A DNA stretch of 64,000 nt from Flavobacterium sp. (GCA_016787805.1 JAEUTY010000006.1:19791-83790), one strand, 5' to 3'; counted from the stretch's first letter, positions 45,358-54,968 are shown. Numbers and translations are program-made. Notes: generated by a model not told the origin, from the sequence alone.

Positions 45358-45810
45358 ATGAAAGCCGTAATCCAAAGAGTCACACAAGCTTCAGTAACCA
45401 TTGAAGGAGAAATAGTAGCCAACATTCAAAAAGGTTTGTTAGTTTTGATTGGAATTGAAGAAGCCGACACACAAGAAGATATCGTTTGGTTAACGTCTAA
45501 AATTGCTAATCTTCGCATATTTGGCGACGAAAACGATGTGATGAATCTTTCACTCAAAGACATCAAAGGTGATATGATAGTGGTAAGTCAATTTACCCTT
45601 CATGCTTCGACCAAAAAAGGAAATAGGCCTTCTTATATTAGGGCAGCTAAACCTGATATTGCCATTCCATTATACGAATCTTTTATCAAACAAATGGAAT
45701 TAGAACTCGAAAAGCAAGTTCAACAAGGTAAGTTTGGAGCCGATATGAAAGTCAGTTTATTAAATGATGGTCCAGTAACTATAATTATTGACACAAAAAA
45801 TAAAGAGTAA
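45358..45810 (+). CDS. dtd: D-aminoacyl-tRNA deacylase
   Basis: Dtd hydrolyses D-amino acids wrongly attached to tRNA, and glycine from tRNA-Ala. The 150-aa protein begins MKAVIQRVTQASVTIEGE and has the two catalytic motifs SQFTLHASTKKGNRPSY and NDGPVTIIIDT. Length is normal. Confidence 0.96.
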   Translation: MKAVIQRVTQASVTIEGEIVANIQKGLLVLIGIEEADTQEDIVWLTSKIANLRIFGDENDVMNLSLKDIKGDMIVVSQFTLHASTKKGNRPSYIRAAKPDIAIPLYESFIKQMELELEKQVQQGKFGADMKVSLLNDGPVTIIIDTKNKE

Positions 45811-45859
45811 TTCAATAAGTAATAAATTATTCTTTTATATTTGGTCAAATTTGATTTCA

Positions 45860-47770
45860 ATGCGCAAAAAAATATTTGTATTATTTCTATTTATTATTTC
45901 TGCTTCTTCTTTTTCTCAAAAATTAGAATATTCGATATTATCAATTCCAGATAGTTTAAAAACGAATGCCAACGCAGTTATTAGGTTCAATCAAAAAGAT
46001 ATAATAGTATCTTCTCAAAAAAAAATGAAGATATCAACTAAACGAGTTGTGACTGTTTTTAATGAAATGGGTTTGGATGCTATTGGAGCTGTTGAGTACT
46101 ACGAAAAAGTATCAACCATCAACAGTATGGATGCAATAGTTTACAATTCCTTTGGAAAAGAAATAAAAAAAATTAAACGAAGTGATTTTAAAGACGTATC
46201 TGCTTCAGGTGATGGTACAATGTTTTCTGATAATCGTGTGATTTTTTTAGATTATACTCCAACAGAGTACCCTTTTACGGTGGTGTATGAAAGCGAAAAA
46301 ACAACTTCTAATACTGCTTTTATCCCTTTTTGGTTACCTATTGAAGATTATTTTATAAGTGTTGAAAAGAAGGTCTTGAATCTGTATTTTTCACCAGATT
46401 TGGGTTTTCGTAAAAAGGAAATCAACTTTTCTAAGTTTAAAATTGAAAAAACAACAGAATCACAAAGTCAGTTATCTTATCAAGTTTCAAACATTGTAGC
46501 GAAAAAAAAAGAAGCCAATAGTCCCTATTTTCTAGACTTTTTTCCAAAGGTAATATTTGGAGTTGATAAGTTTAATTTGGAAGGTGTTGATGGAGTAGCA
46601 AAAAACTGGCAGGAATATGGTAAGTGGTATTATGAAAATCTTTTGAAAGGAACTGATGAGTTATCAGATGAAACAGTTGCAAAAATAAAGACGCTTGTCG
46701 GAAATGAGTCCGATAAAATAGCAAAAGCAAAAATTGTCTATAACTATGTACAAGAGAAGGTAAGATATGTGAGTGTTCAAGTTGGAATTGGTGGATTTAA
46801 ACCTATGCTAGCTAAAGATGTTGATCGCCTGGGTTACGGAGATTGTAAAGCGTTATCGAATTATACAAGAGCATTATTAGCAGCAGTTGGTGTTGAATCG
46901 TATTATACAGAACTCTATGGAAGTTCAAATAAAATGAGTATTGAACCCGATTTCTTCTCCGTTCAAGGAAATCATGTTATTTTGGCAATTCCTAAAGACA
47001 ACCAATATGTTTTTTTAGAATGTACTAGCCAAGATAATCCTTTTGGCTTTCAAGCCAATTTTACAGATGATCGTCAAGCTGTTCTTATAAAACCAGAAGG
47101 CGGGGAGGTGGTTAAAACGAAAAATTATGAAGACGCCGATAACAAACAAATCTCAAAAGGAAGCTATAAATTGGATGAAAAAGGAGATTTTTCAGGAAAA
47201 ATAACGATTATTTCAGAAGGCACTCAATATGCTAGTAAAGTAAAAGTTGAAAAAATGCCTCCAAATGAAAGAGAAGCCTACTTTAAGGAGTATTGGGATA
47301 ATATAAACGATTTAAAAATTGAAAGTTTAAAAATTAATAATAATAAGCAAAAAATTTCATTCATAATCGATGCTGAATTACATTCTACAGCCTACGGCTC
47401 TTTAACTGGAAATAATATGATGTTTCCAATCAATGCTTTCAACAAGTATTCGCAAATTCCTCAACGTTATCGCTCACGAAACTACCCTTTTGAAATTGAA
47501 AGAGGTTTTTATGACGAAGATGAAATTGAAATTGTTATTCCAGAAAACTATACTATTGAAGCAAAGCCAACTAATTATGATATTAAAGACAAATTTGGAG
47601 AATACAAAACAGAAGTTGTGTCTGTTAGCTCTACCAAATTAGTTTACAAAAGAAAATTTTTGATAAACAAAGGGTTTTACGATAAATCGGAATACGAAAA
47701 CTATCGAAAATTTATGGAGCAAATTGCCAAAGCAGATAATTCGAAAATAATGTTAACCAAAAAAGAATGA
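45860..47770 (+). CDS. DUF3857/transglutaminase-core exported protein, first of three
   Basis: This 636-aa protein has a signal peptide (MRKKIFVLFLFIISASSFSQ), a DUF3857 beta domain (about residues 40-240) and a transglutaminase-like core with Cys329 in LGYGDCKALSNYTRALL, His in QGNHVILAIP and the acidic residue in FLECTSQDN. The Cys-His-Asp/Glu set is therefore intact. Such proteins are periplasmic in Bacteroidota and of unknown substrate. ATG 45860 is chosen because the signal peptide begins there. Its stop overlaps the start of the next paralogue (ATGA). Confidence 0.82.
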   Translation: MRKKIFVLFLFIISASSFSQKLEYSILSIPDSLKTNANAVIRFNQKDIIVSSQKKMKISTKRVVTVFNEMGLDAIGAVEYYEKVSTINSMDAIVYNSFGKEIKKIKRSDFKDVSASGDGTMFSDNRVIFLDYTPTEYPFTVVYESEKTTSNTAFIPFWLPIEDYFISVEKKVLNLYFSPDLGFRKKEINFSKFKIEKTTESQSQLSYQVSNIVAKKKEANSPYFLDFFPKVIFGVDKFNLEGVDGVAKNWQEYGKWYYENLLKGTDELSDETVAKIKTLVGNESDKIAKAKIVYNYVQEKVRYVSVQVGIGGFKPMLAKDVDRLGYGDCKALSNYTRALLAAVGVESYYTELYGSSNKMSIEPDFFSVQGNHVILAIPKDNQYVFLECTSQDNPFGFQANFTDDRQAVLIKPEGGEVVKTKNYEDADNKQISKGSYKLDEKGDFSGKITIISEGTQYASKVKVEKMPPNEREAYFKEYWDNINDLKIESLKINNNKQKISFIIDAELHSTAYGSLTGNNMMFPINAFNKYSQIPQRYRSRNYPFEIERGFYDEDEIEIVIPENYTIEAKPTNYDIKDKFGEYKTEVVSVSSTKLVYKRKFLINKGFYDKSEYENYRKFMEQIAKADNSKIMLTKKE

Positions 47771-49788
47771 AAAAAATGAAAAAAACATCTTTTATCCTAC
47801 TATTTTTTACCCTATTCACTATTCCTCTTTTTTCACAAAAAAACGAATTAGGTAAGGTAACATTAGAAGAATTGAGTCAAAAAAATCATCCAATCGATTC
47901 AAGTGCAGTTGCGGCAATTCTTTTTAAGATTGGTGAAGTGCGTTTTGAATTTTCCCCAGAGGAAGGATTTGAAATGGTCACGGTTGTAAAAATGAAAATT
48001 AAAATATATAAAAAAGAAGGTTACGAATGGGCAAATCATTCTATGAAGGTATATGTTGGTGGAAATACAAAGGAAACAGTAAGTTATAAAAATGCAATAA
48101 CATATAATTTGGTGGATGGTAAAATTGAAAAAACAAAACTTAAAAGCGAAGGTGAATTTGTTGAAAAGGTCAATAAATACTGGGACAGAAAAAAAATCAC
48201 GATGCCGAATGTAAAAGAAGGTTCTATTGTTGAATACGAATATATTACAAGATCAAAACAAATAGGAGCAATTGATCGTTGGGATTTCCAAACCAGTATA
48301 CCGATTAATTTTTGTGAATACAAAACGTATATTCCTGAGTTTTATGAATACAATGTAAGCCAAAAAGGGTATATTTTTCCTAAAGTTGAAAGCGAGAAAG
48401 TCTTAAAAACCAATACATTCACTTCTAAAGAAAGAAATCAAACATCAACAAGGGTAAGTACTGATTTCTCACAAGAAAAATTTGAATACCAAGAACTAAA
48501 AACAGTCTTTAAATTGCAAAATGTTCCTGCACTCAAAGATGAAAGCTACGTAAATAACATCAATAATTATACTTCTTCTGTAGAATTTGAATTGTCAGTT
48601 ATTCGTTATCCCAATGAGCCTGTAAAATCGCTTTCAACAACTTGGGAAGCCGTTACAAAAACCATTTACGATGATCCAGATTTTGGGTTAGAACTTAACA
48701 AAACGGGCTATTTTGAAGACGATCTCAATTTGCTTCTGAAAGATGTAAATGACCAACATGAGAAAATAGCAATTATTTTCAATTTTGTAAAAGCAAAAGT
48801 TAAATGGAACGAATTTAATAGTTACCAATGCGACGGAGGTGTAAAAAGAGCTTATAAAGACATGATTGGAAATTCGGCAGAAATCAATCTTATGTTGACC
48901 GCAATGCTTCGTTTTGCAGGAGTTGAAGCGAATCCAGTTTTGGTAAGTACTAGGTCGAATGGAATAAATGTTTTTCCTAATCGTACAGCCTTCAATTATG
49001 TGATAGCTGCTGTGGAAAATCAAAATGAATTAATACTCTTAGATGCTACAGATAAGAATGCATTACCCAATATTCTTCCGATTCGTGATCTTAACTGGAT
49101 GGGGCGAATTATCCGAAAAAATGGTTCTTCTGCCGAAGTTGATTTAATGTCAAAAACGGTATCCAATAATGTCACTAATATGATGGTAACATTGTCAAAA
49201 GATGGTGTTTTTGAAGGTAAAATAAGACAACAACATTTTGATTATAACGCCTACTTTTTTCGCAATAGATATGGCGAATTGTCAAAAGATGCTTATTTAG
49301 AATATTTAGAAAAAAGAAACAATAATTGTGAAGTAATTGAATATGAGGTGTCAGGAAAATCTGACTTGAGCCAACCCATTGTAGAGAATTATTCTATTAA
49401 AAGTAGTAATTTAGTAGAAACTATTGGAGATAAAATGTACTTCTCACCACTTCTTTTCTTTGTAATGTCTGAAAATCCATTCAAACAAGATGTAAGAGAA
49501 TATCCCATAGATTTTATCTTCCCAACTCAAGATCGTTTTATGATAAATATTACATTGCCTGATGGTTATTCTATTGAGTCAATGCCAACATCTATTTCAG
49601 TTCCAATGAGTGATGATCTAATCAACGCCAAGTTTTTACTATCTGGAGAAGGAAATAGAATTCAAGTGTCTTACATTAAAGAAATCAAGGCTTCAATTAT
49701 TTCTCCTGAATATTATGATGAGTTAAAAGCTGTCTTTAATGAATTGGTGAAAAAAGAAAATGAAAAAATTGTAATCAAGAAAATTTAA
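47767..49788 (+). CDS. DUF3857 exported protein, second of three, degenerate transglutaminase core
   Basis: This 673-aa protein has a signal peptide (ending TIPLFSQ) and a DUF3857-like domain. The transglutaminase-core region reads DMIGNSAEINLMLTAMLRFAG, where the first gene has GYGDCKALSNYTRALLAAVG, so the catalytic Cys is replaced. It is very like the third gene: both begin with a KNELGKVTLEEL / KYELGEVTKEEL type segment and end in KKENEKIVxKKI. It is probably a non-catalytic partner. It overlaps the upstream gene by 4 bases. Confidence 0.8.
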   Translation: MKKMKKTSFILLFFTLFTIPLFSQKNELGKVTLEELSQKNHPIDSSAVAAILFKIGEVRFEFSPEEGFEMVTVVKMKIKIYKKEGYEWANHSMKVYVGGNTKETVSYKNAITYNLVDGKIEKTKLKSEGEFVEKVNKYWDRKKITMPNVKEGSIVEYEYITRSKQIGAIDRWDFQTSIPINFCEYKTYIPEFYEYNVSQKGYIFPKVESEKVLKTNTFTSKERNQTSTRVSTDFSQEKFEYQELKTVFKLQNVPALKDESYVNNINNYTSSVEFELSVIRYPNEPVKSLSTTWEAVTKTIYDDPDFGLELNKTGYFEDDLNLLLKDVNDQHEKIAIIFNFVKAKVKWNEFNSYQCDGGVKRAYKDMIGNSAEINLMLTAMLRFAGVEANPVLVSTRSNGINVFPNRTAFNYVIAAVENQNELILLDATDKNALPNILPIRDLNWMGRIIRKNGSSAEVDLMSKTVSNNVTNMMVTLSKDGVFEGKIRQQHFDYNAYFFRNRYGELSKDAYLEYLEKRNNNCEVIEYEVSGKSDLSQPIVENYSIKSSNLVETIGDKMYFSPLLFFVMSENPFKQDVREYPIDFIFPTQDRFMINITLPDGYSIESMPTSISVPMSDDLINAKFLLSGEGNRIQVSYIKEIKASIISPEYYDELKAVFNELVKKENEKIVIKKI

Positions 49789-49794
49789 GCCCAA

Positions 49795-51780
49795 ATGAAA
49801 AAATTTATTATTGTTATCTTATTGGTTTTTGCAAATCATTTTTATGCTCAAAAATATGAATTAGGAGAGGTAACAAAAGAGGAGTTACTTGAAAAGAAGC
49901 ATCCAGCCGATACATCTGCTGTTGCAGCTATTTTATTCAAAAAAGCAAAAACAACTTTTACCTTATCGGATGAAGATGGATTTTTTTGCAATACCGAATT
50001 TTTAATAAAAATAAAAATTTACAAAAAACAAGGGTTGGATTGGGCAAACTTTGAAATACCATTTTACGTTGGTTTTGATGAGGTAAATGATGAAATGGTG
50101 ACTGTTTCTAAAGCATTTACCTATAACTTAGTTGACGGTAAAATTGAAAAAACAAAAGTTACAAGCGAAGGAAAATACGTTGAAAAATTAAATGAATTAT
50201 GGAAAACCAAATTAATCACATTTCCTAATGTTAAAGAAGGATCCATAATTGAATTGAAATACACTATTAAATCAGGGTATTTGACTACGTTACCCGAATT
50301 TAAATTTCAATATGATATTCCTGTAAATTTTATGGAATACATTACCAAGATTCCTGAGTTTTACATATATAAGCCTATGGTTACTGGAAATTTAGATATT
50401 CAATTCAAAGAAAAAATGGAAGAAACCTCTGCCAATTTTAATGAAAGAGTTGGTTTAGCTAAACAGTCAAGAACAATTTCGTTTCGACAAATAGTGTCTA
50501 CATATTCTATGAAAGATGTGCCTTCTTTTCAAAAGGAAGATTTTGTAAATTCAGATAATTATTGTGGTAAAATTGAACATGAATTGCAAATTATTAGAAT
50601 GCCAAATGAACAGCCTAAAAAAATTGCTACTGATTGGGAAAGTGTTACAAAATCAATTTACAATGATTCTAATTTCGGCAAGGAGTTAAATAAAAACGCT
50701 TATTTTTCTACTACCATTGACAAAATAGTAGAACAAACTGATACAGATGAAGTCAAAATAAAGAAAGTATTTAACTACATCAAAGGTTCCATGAATTGGG
50801 ATGGTAAAAATGGCTACATGACTCGAAAAGGGGTAGAAGTAGCGTTCAAAGAAAAAACAGGAAACGTAGCCGAAATCAATCTAATGCTTACAGCAATGCT
50901 TCGATTAGCAGGATTGGACGCTAAACCAGTTCTGATTAGCACTCGTGAAAATGGGTTAGTGCTTTTTCCTAATAGAACAAAATTTAATTACCTAATAACT
51001 GCTGTTGTATTGGATAAAAAAACCATATTATTAGACGCCACAAACAAAAACAGTACTTTAAATATTTTGCCAATAAGAGCTCTAAATTGGTATGGAAGAA
51101 TGATCAATGGCGATGGTACTTCATCAGAAGTCTATCTTATGCCAGAATTTATTTCGACTCAAAATATAAAACTTAATGCAACGGTAAAACCCGATGGAAT
51201 TATTGAAGGAACTGTAACGGAACAATACAACGATTATAACGCTTTATATTATCGTGAGAGGTACGGAAAAATGGCGACAGAGAGTTATCTTGAAATTCTT
51301 GAAAAAAATAAAAAAAATACAGAAATAAGTGATTTTTCAGTTGTTGGAACCAATGAAATTGGAAAACCAATTGTTGAAACTTATTCTTTTAAAAATACTA
51401 ATGCTGTAGAAATAATTGGTAACAAAATGTTCTTTTCACCATTACTTTTTTATGTTCAAAATGAAAATCCTTTTAAAAGTGAAACACGAGAGTTTCCAGT
51501 AGATTTTATATTTCCTAACAGTGATGAATACAAAATTAATATAACTATCCCACAAGGTTTTGTAATAGAATCATTACCAACAAATAATCAACTAAACATG
51601 AAAGATAACTTAGTGACTGTTGATTATCAGGTAAATGCAAAAAACAATACAATTCAGTTAACAATGTTTTTATCTATCAACAGCGCTATTGTCTCACCAG
51701 ATTATTACCAAGAATTGAAGTCGATTTTTAACGATATTGTAAAAAAAGAAAACGAAAAAATCGTACTCAAAAAAATATAA
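49795..51780 (+). CDS. DUF3857 exported protein, third of three, degenerate transglutaminase core
   Basis: This 661-aa protein has a signal peptide (ending NHFYAQ) and is a close paralogue of the second gene. The core region reads EKTGNVAEINLMLTAMLRLAG, again lacking the catalytic Cys. The His-containing strand seen in the first gene is also changed (KFNYLITAVV). It begins 6 bases after the second gene, so all three are one transcript, and a small hairpin follows its stop. Confidence 0.8.
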   Translation: MKKFIIVILLVFANHFYAQKYELGEVTKEELLEKKHPADTSAVAAILFKKAKTTFTLSDEDGFFCNTEFLIKIKIYKKQGLDWANFEIPFYVGFDEVNDEMVTVSKAFTYNLVDGKIEKTKVTSEGKYVEKLNELWKTKLITFPNVKEGSIIELKYTIKSGYLTTLPEFKFQYDIPVNFMEYITKIPEFYIYKPMVTGNLDIQFKEKMEETSANFNERVGLAKQSRTISFRQIVSTYSMKDVPSFQKEDFVNSDNYCGKIEHELQIIRMPNEQPKKIATDWESVTKSIYNDSNFGKELNKNAYFSTTIDKIVEQTDTDEVKIKKVFNYIKGSMNWDGKNGYMTRKGVEVAFKEKTGNVAEINLMLTAMLRLAGLDAKPVLISTRENGLVLFPNRTKFNYLITAVVLDKKTILLDATNKNSTLNILPIRALNWYGRMINGDGTSSEVYLMPEFISTQNIKLNATVKPDGIIEGTVTEQYNDYNALYYRERYGKMATESYLEILEKNKKNTEISDFSVVGTNEIGKPIVETYSFKNTNAVEIIGNKMFFSPLLFYVQNENPFKSETREFPVDFIFPNSDEYKINITIPQGFVIESLPTNNQLNMKDNLVTVDYQVNAKNNTIQLTMFLSINSAIVSPDYYQELKSIFNDIVKKENEKIVLKKI

Positions 51781-51803
51781 ATCAAAAAAGGAATCCATTA
51801 TAC

Positions 51804-51828
51804 GAACTCCTCTTTCTTGGCGGAGTTC
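51804..51828 (+). other. Hairpin after the DUF3857 genes
   Basis: GAACTCC (51804-51810) pairs with GGAGTTC (51822-51828). No T run follows, so it is a weak terminator candidate at best. Confidence 0.4.
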
Positions 51829-51862
51829 CGTAAATCTCCAAGACAAACATAAAAAATTTGCA

Positions 51863-51870
51863 TAACTTTG
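51863..51870 (+). promoter_or_regulatory. Possible -7 box of the MazG-like gene
   Basis: TAACTTTG matches TAnnTTTG, 29 bases before ATG 51900. No -33 TTG is found at the right spacing. Confidence 0.35.
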
Positions 51871-51899
51871 AGGCAAAATGTCATTGTAAATAGAATTTG

Positions 51900-52226
51900 A
51901 TGAACCTGAAAAACGCTCAATTAGAAGTTGATACTTGGATTAAAAATCACGGTGTTCGTTACTTTAACGAACTTACCAATATGGCGCAACTCACCGAAGA
52001 AGTAGGTGAAGTAGCCCGAATCATAGCGCGTCGCTATGGCGAACAATCCGAAAAAGAAAGCGACAAAAACAAAGACTTAGGCGAAGAACTTGCCGATGTA
52101 GTTTTTGTAGTATTGTGCCTTGCCAACCAAACCGGAATCGATTTGCAAGCTTCATTCGATAAAAAAATGGATTTAAAAACCAATCGTGATCACGATCGTC
52201 ATCACAATAATGATAAATTGAAGTAA
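51900..52226 (+). CDS. MazG-like nucleotide pyrophosphohydrolase
   Basis: This 108-aa protein hydrolyses nucleoside triphosphates to monophosphates and is likely a house-cleaning enzyme. It has the paired acidic metal motifs TEEVGEVAR (EExxE) and LGEELADVVFVV (EExxD) of the all-alpha MazG/dUTPase superfamily. The C-terminus is rich in His, Asp and Asn. ATG 51900 is preferred to the TTG at 51897. It lies 79 bases before aroA, with a short ACTGAG array between them. Confidence 0.88.
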   Translation: MNLKNAQLEVDTWIKNHGVRYFNELTNMAQLTEEVGEVARIIARRYGEQSEKESDKNKDLGEELADVVFVVLCLANQTGIDLQASFDKKMDLKTNRDHDRHHNNDKLK

Positions 52227-52237
52227 TTGGTCTGTAA

Positions 52238-52255
52238 ACTGAGACTGAGACTGAC
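52238..52255. repeat. Short ACTGAG array
   Basis: Two and a half copies of ACTGAG lie between the MazG-like gene and aroA, related to the array at 38929-38992. Confidence 0.5.
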
Positions 52256-52305
52256 CCGAGGTGAAGCCAAACTGTATGGAGCGCAGCGGAATAAAAACTC
52301 AAAAA

Positions 52306-53562
52306 ATGAACTTACTTCTAAATCCATCTTTGGTCAACCAAAACGCAATCATAAAAATAACTGGTTCCAAATCAGAAACCAATCGATTGTTGCTACTGCA
52401 AGCTTTGTTTCCTAATTTGGAACTCAAAAATACTTCTAACTCCGATGACTCGGATGTGATGACAAAAGCATTACATAACTTACAACCTACAACTTACAAC
52501 TCACAACTAATAGACATTCACCACGCCGGAACTGCCATGCGTTTTCTCACCGCTTTTTTTGCCATACAAGAAGGGAAAGAAGTCACGCTTACAGGCTCTT
52601 CTCGAATGAAAGAACGACCCATTAAAATCTTAGTAGAAGCATTACAACAATTAGGTGCTGACATTGCATATGTCGAAAACGAAGGCTTTCCTCCAATAAA
52701 AATAAAAGGAAAAAAAATCACCCAAAGAAAAGTCACATTACCTGCCAATGTGAGCAGTCAATATATTTCGGCGCTTTTACTCATTGCTCCAAAACTCGAG
52801 AATGGTTTACAACTAACGCTCGAAGGCGAAATCACATCTTTGCCTTACATACAAATGACCTTGGCTTTACTCAACGAAATTGGTGTTGAAACTTCTTTCT
52901 TGAATAATGTTGCACTAGTTAAACCAAAATTTTCAATTGTCAATTGTCAATTAGCAATTGAAAGCGATTGGTCATCAGCTTCTTACTATTATTCTATAGT
53001 TGCGCTATCCGAAATTGGAACCCAAATCACACTTTCAAGCTATAAAGCAAACAGTCTGCAAGGCGACTCTGTTTTATCTGAAATCTATAAGGGTTTTGGC
53101 GTTGAAACAACTTTTAATCAGAATAACTCAATCACAATCACTAAAACCAATCATTGTACATTATCCACTATTAATTGTCAATTGAACAATTCTCCCGACA
53201 TCGCACAAACCATCGCAGTTACGTGTTTCGGACTGGGAATCGCTTGCCATTTAACCGGTTTACATACTCTAAAAATCAAAGAAACCGATCGTTTGGAAGC
53301 ACTCAAAAATGAATTGTCAAAATTAGGAGCGGCTATTTCAGTAACAAATGACAGTCTAACTTTGAAATCCTCTTCTCCTGATTTTGTCATTGCGAGGGAC
53401 AAAGCAATCACAACCTACCAAGACCACCGAATGGCCATGGCGTTCGCTCCTTTAGCACTAAAAACTTCTTTAATTATCGAAGAAGCGGAAGTAGTTTCCA
53501 AATCCTATCCTACGTTTTGGGACGATTTAAAAAGTATTGGTTTTCAAATTAATCAACTGTAA
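52306..53562 (+). CDS. aroA: 3-phosphoshikimate 1-carboxyvinyltransferase (EPSP synthase)
   Basis: EPSP synthase adds the enolpyruvyl group to shikimate 3-phosphate in the shikimate pathway. The 418-aa protein has KITGSKSETNRLLLLQAL, HHAGTAMRFLTAFF, LTGSSRMKERPI, ESDWSSASYYYSIVAL, NSPDIAQTIAV, IKETDRLEALKNEL and YQDHRMAMAF, so the catalytic set is complete. The start is ATG 52306; upstream frame is untranslated spacer. Four short stretches (about residues 58-69, 210-218, 287-296 and 360-368) are translated tandem or hairpin repeats that look inserted in frame between conserved blocks. Confidence 0.93.
   Translation: MNLLLNPSLVNQNAIIKITGSKSETNRLLLLQALFPNLELKNTSNSDDSDVMTKALHNLQPTTYNSQLIDIHHAGTAMRFLTAFFAIQEGKEVTLTGSSRMKERPIKILVEALQQLGADIAYVENEGFPPIKIKGKKITQRKVTLPANVSSQYISALLLIAPKLENGLQLTLEGEITSLPYIQMTLALLNEIGVETSFLNNVALVKPKFSIVNCQLAIESDWSSASYYYSIVALSEIGTQITLSSYKANSLQGDSVLSEIYKGFGVETTFNQNNSITITKTNHCTLSTINCQLNNSPDIAQTIAVTCFGLGIACHLTGLHTLKIKETDRLEALKNELSKLGAAISVTNDSLTLKSSSPDFVIARDKAITTYQDHRMAMAFAPLALKTSLIIEEAEVVSKSYPTFWDDLKSIGFQINQL
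52478..52509 (+). repeat. ACTTACAACCTACAAC tandem repeat inside aroA
   Basis: Three imperfect copies of ACTTACAAC are translated as LQPTTYNSQL just before the conserved HHAGTAMRF. Confidence 0.6.
52933..52960 (+). repeat. TCAATTGTCAATT tandem repeat inside aroA
   Basis: Three copies of TCAATTG are translated as SIVNCQLAI, just before ESDWSSASYY. A related stretch is at 53165-53192 in the same gene. Confidence 0.6.
53165..53192 (+). repeat. TCAATTG-type repeat inside aroA, second site
   Basis: ATTAATTGTCAATTGAACAA is translated as TINCQLNN directly before SPDIAQT and resembles the repeat at 52933-52960. Confidence 0.55.
53385..53409 (+). repeat. Family B hairpin inserted in frame in aroA
   Basis: GTCATTGCGAGGGACAAAGC, stem TTGC/GCAA, is translated as VIARDKAI between KSSSPDF and TTYQDHR. 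Confidence 0.75.
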
Positions 53563-53563
53563 G

Positions 53564-53587
53564 GCTTTGTTACTTTGTGTCTTTGCC
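53564..53587 (+). repeat. Start-proximal repeat, divergent copy
   Basis: GCTTTGTTACTTTGTGTCTTTG follows the aroA stop and resembles the CTTTGTG-type repeat found before metH and the cupin gene, but no start codon follows closely. Confidence 0.4.
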
Positions 53588-53667
53588 AGAAACAATTAAA
53601 AACTTCGCGACTTGGTCTCGTTTTAAAAGGAACGAGATGGCAAGAACGAAAATAAACACCAAAACAC

Positions 53668-53699
53668 TTGACAACTCCTATCTCGCAATCGTATATTTG
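53668..53699 (+). promoter_or_regulatory. Probable queA promoter
   Basis: TTG (53668-53670), a 21-base gap and TATATTTG (53692-53699) match the Bacteroidota consensus. RNA would start near 53706, giving a leader of about 60 bases that contains a family B hairpin. Confidence 0.65.
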
Positions 53700-53718
53700 C
53701 ACGCAATTAATAGTAATA

Positions 53719-53746
53719 TTGTCACACTGAGCCTGTCGAAGTGTCA
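53719..53746 (+). repeat. Family B hairpin in the queA leader
   Basis: GTCACACTGAGCCTGTCGAAG with stem CACT/AGTG and loop GAGCCTGTCGA lies 18 bases before the queA ATG. Confidence 0.7.
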
Positions 53747-53764
53747 ACTTATAACATTTTTCAA

Positions 53765-54814
53765 ATGAAATTATCACATTTTCAATTCAATCTTCCTAAC
53801 GAATTATTGGCCGAACATCCAACCGAAAACCGCGACGAATCACGTCTTATGGTAGTTGATCGCAAAAAAGGAACCATCGAACACAAATTATTCAAAGACA
53901 TCATCAATTATTTTGACGATGGCGATGTGATGATCCTCAACAACACCAAAGTTTTTCCAGCTCGAATGTACGGAAATAAAGAAAAAACAGGTGCTCGTAT
54001 CGAAGTGTTTTTGTTGCGCGAATTGAACGCAGAACAACGCCTTTGGGACGTTTTGGTCGATCCAGCGCGTAAAATCAGAATTGGAAATAAATTGTATTTC
54101 GGCGATGACGATTCGTTGGTAGCTGAAGTAATCGATAATACAACTTCTCGTGGTAGAACGTTACGCTTCTTGTACGACGGTTCGTACGACGAATTCCGCA
54201 GAAAATTGACCGAATTAGGTGAAACGCCAATCCCAAAATACATCAACCGCGAGGTGAATGAAGATGATGCTGAGCGTTACCAAACCATCTATGCCAAAGA
54301 AGAAGGCGCTGTAGCCGCTCCAACGGCTGGTTTACACTTTTCAAAACACCTTTTAAAACGTTTGGAAATCAAAGGTGTAAATTTTGCCGAAGTGACGCTT
54401 CACGTGGGTTTAGGAACCTTCAATCCAGTTGAGGTTGAAGATTTATCGAAGCATAAAATGGATTCGGAAGAACTAAAAATTTCACAAGAAGCTTGCGATA
54501 TTGTCAACAAAGCCAAAGAAAATAAAAAACGTGTTTGCTGCATCGGAACAACTTCTATGCGCGCCATAGAAAGCTCGGTTTCATCAGCCAAAACCCTAAA
54601 TCCATACGACGGTTGGACCAACAAATTCATCTTTCCACCTTACGATTTCAGCATCGCTGATTGTATGGTAACCAACTTCCACACACCAAAATCAACCTTA
54701 TTGATGATGATTTCGGCCTTCTGTGGTCACGATTTAATGCGCAAAGCCTACGACGAAGCCATCAAAGAAAAATACCGTTTCTATTCGTACGGCGACGCGA
54801 TGTTGATATTATAA
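53765..54814 (+). CDS. queA: S-adenosylmethionine:tRNA ribosyltransferase-isomerase
   Basis: QueA transfers the ribosyl part of S-adenosylmethionine to preQ1 in tRNA, forming epoxyqueuosine. The 349-aa protein begins [19 protein letters not shown] and has [26 protein letters not shown]-type segment [29 protein letters not shown]-like [12 protein letters not shown] and [12 protein letters not shown]. Length is normal. The start is ATG 53765; the frame opens earlier at 53741 within the leader repeat. A family A repeat begins directly after the stop. Confidence 0.95.
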   Translation: MKLSHFQFNLPNELLAEHPTENRDESRLMVVDRKKGTIEHKLFKDIINYFDDGDVMILNNTKVFPARMYGNKEKTGARIEVFLLRELNAEQRLWDVLVDPARKIRIGNKLYFGDDDSLVAEVIDNTTSRGRTLRFLYDGSYDEFRRKLTELGETPIPKYINREVNEDDAERYQTIYAKEEGAVAAPTAGLHFSKHLLKRLEIKGVNFAEVTLHVGLGTFNPVEVEDLSKHKMDSEELKISQEACDIVNKAKENKKRVCCIGTTSMRAIESSVSSAKTLNPYDGWTNKFIFPPYDFSIADCMVTNFHTPKSTLLMMISAFCGHDLMRKAYDEAIKEKYRFYSYGDAMLIL

Positions 54815-54927
54815 TTAGGAGCGAATGGCTTGGGCTTTCTTGCCATCCGTATTCCTGCTCTTCGATACAATAAAAAATGCTTTCAAACACTGAAAGCATT
54901 TTTTATTTCCCCTACGATCAGGGCTAG
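54815..54927 (+). repeat. Structured 3' repeat, family A, copy 5
   Basis: This copy runs from TTAGGAGCGAATGG directly after the queA stop to CAGGGCTAGA. It carries the internal hairpin TGCTTTCA/TGAAAGCA with A and T runs, and is nearly the reverse complement of the copy at 36739-36849. Confidence 0.75.
54872..54905 (+). terminator. Terminator hairpin of queA inside family A copy 5
   Basis: AAAAAATGCTTTCA pairs with TGAAAGCATTTTTT around a short loop, 58 bases after the queA stop. Confidence 0.75.
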
Positions 54928-54968
54928 AGAATAATCGTCGTACACCAAATCAAAATTTCTAACAAAAT

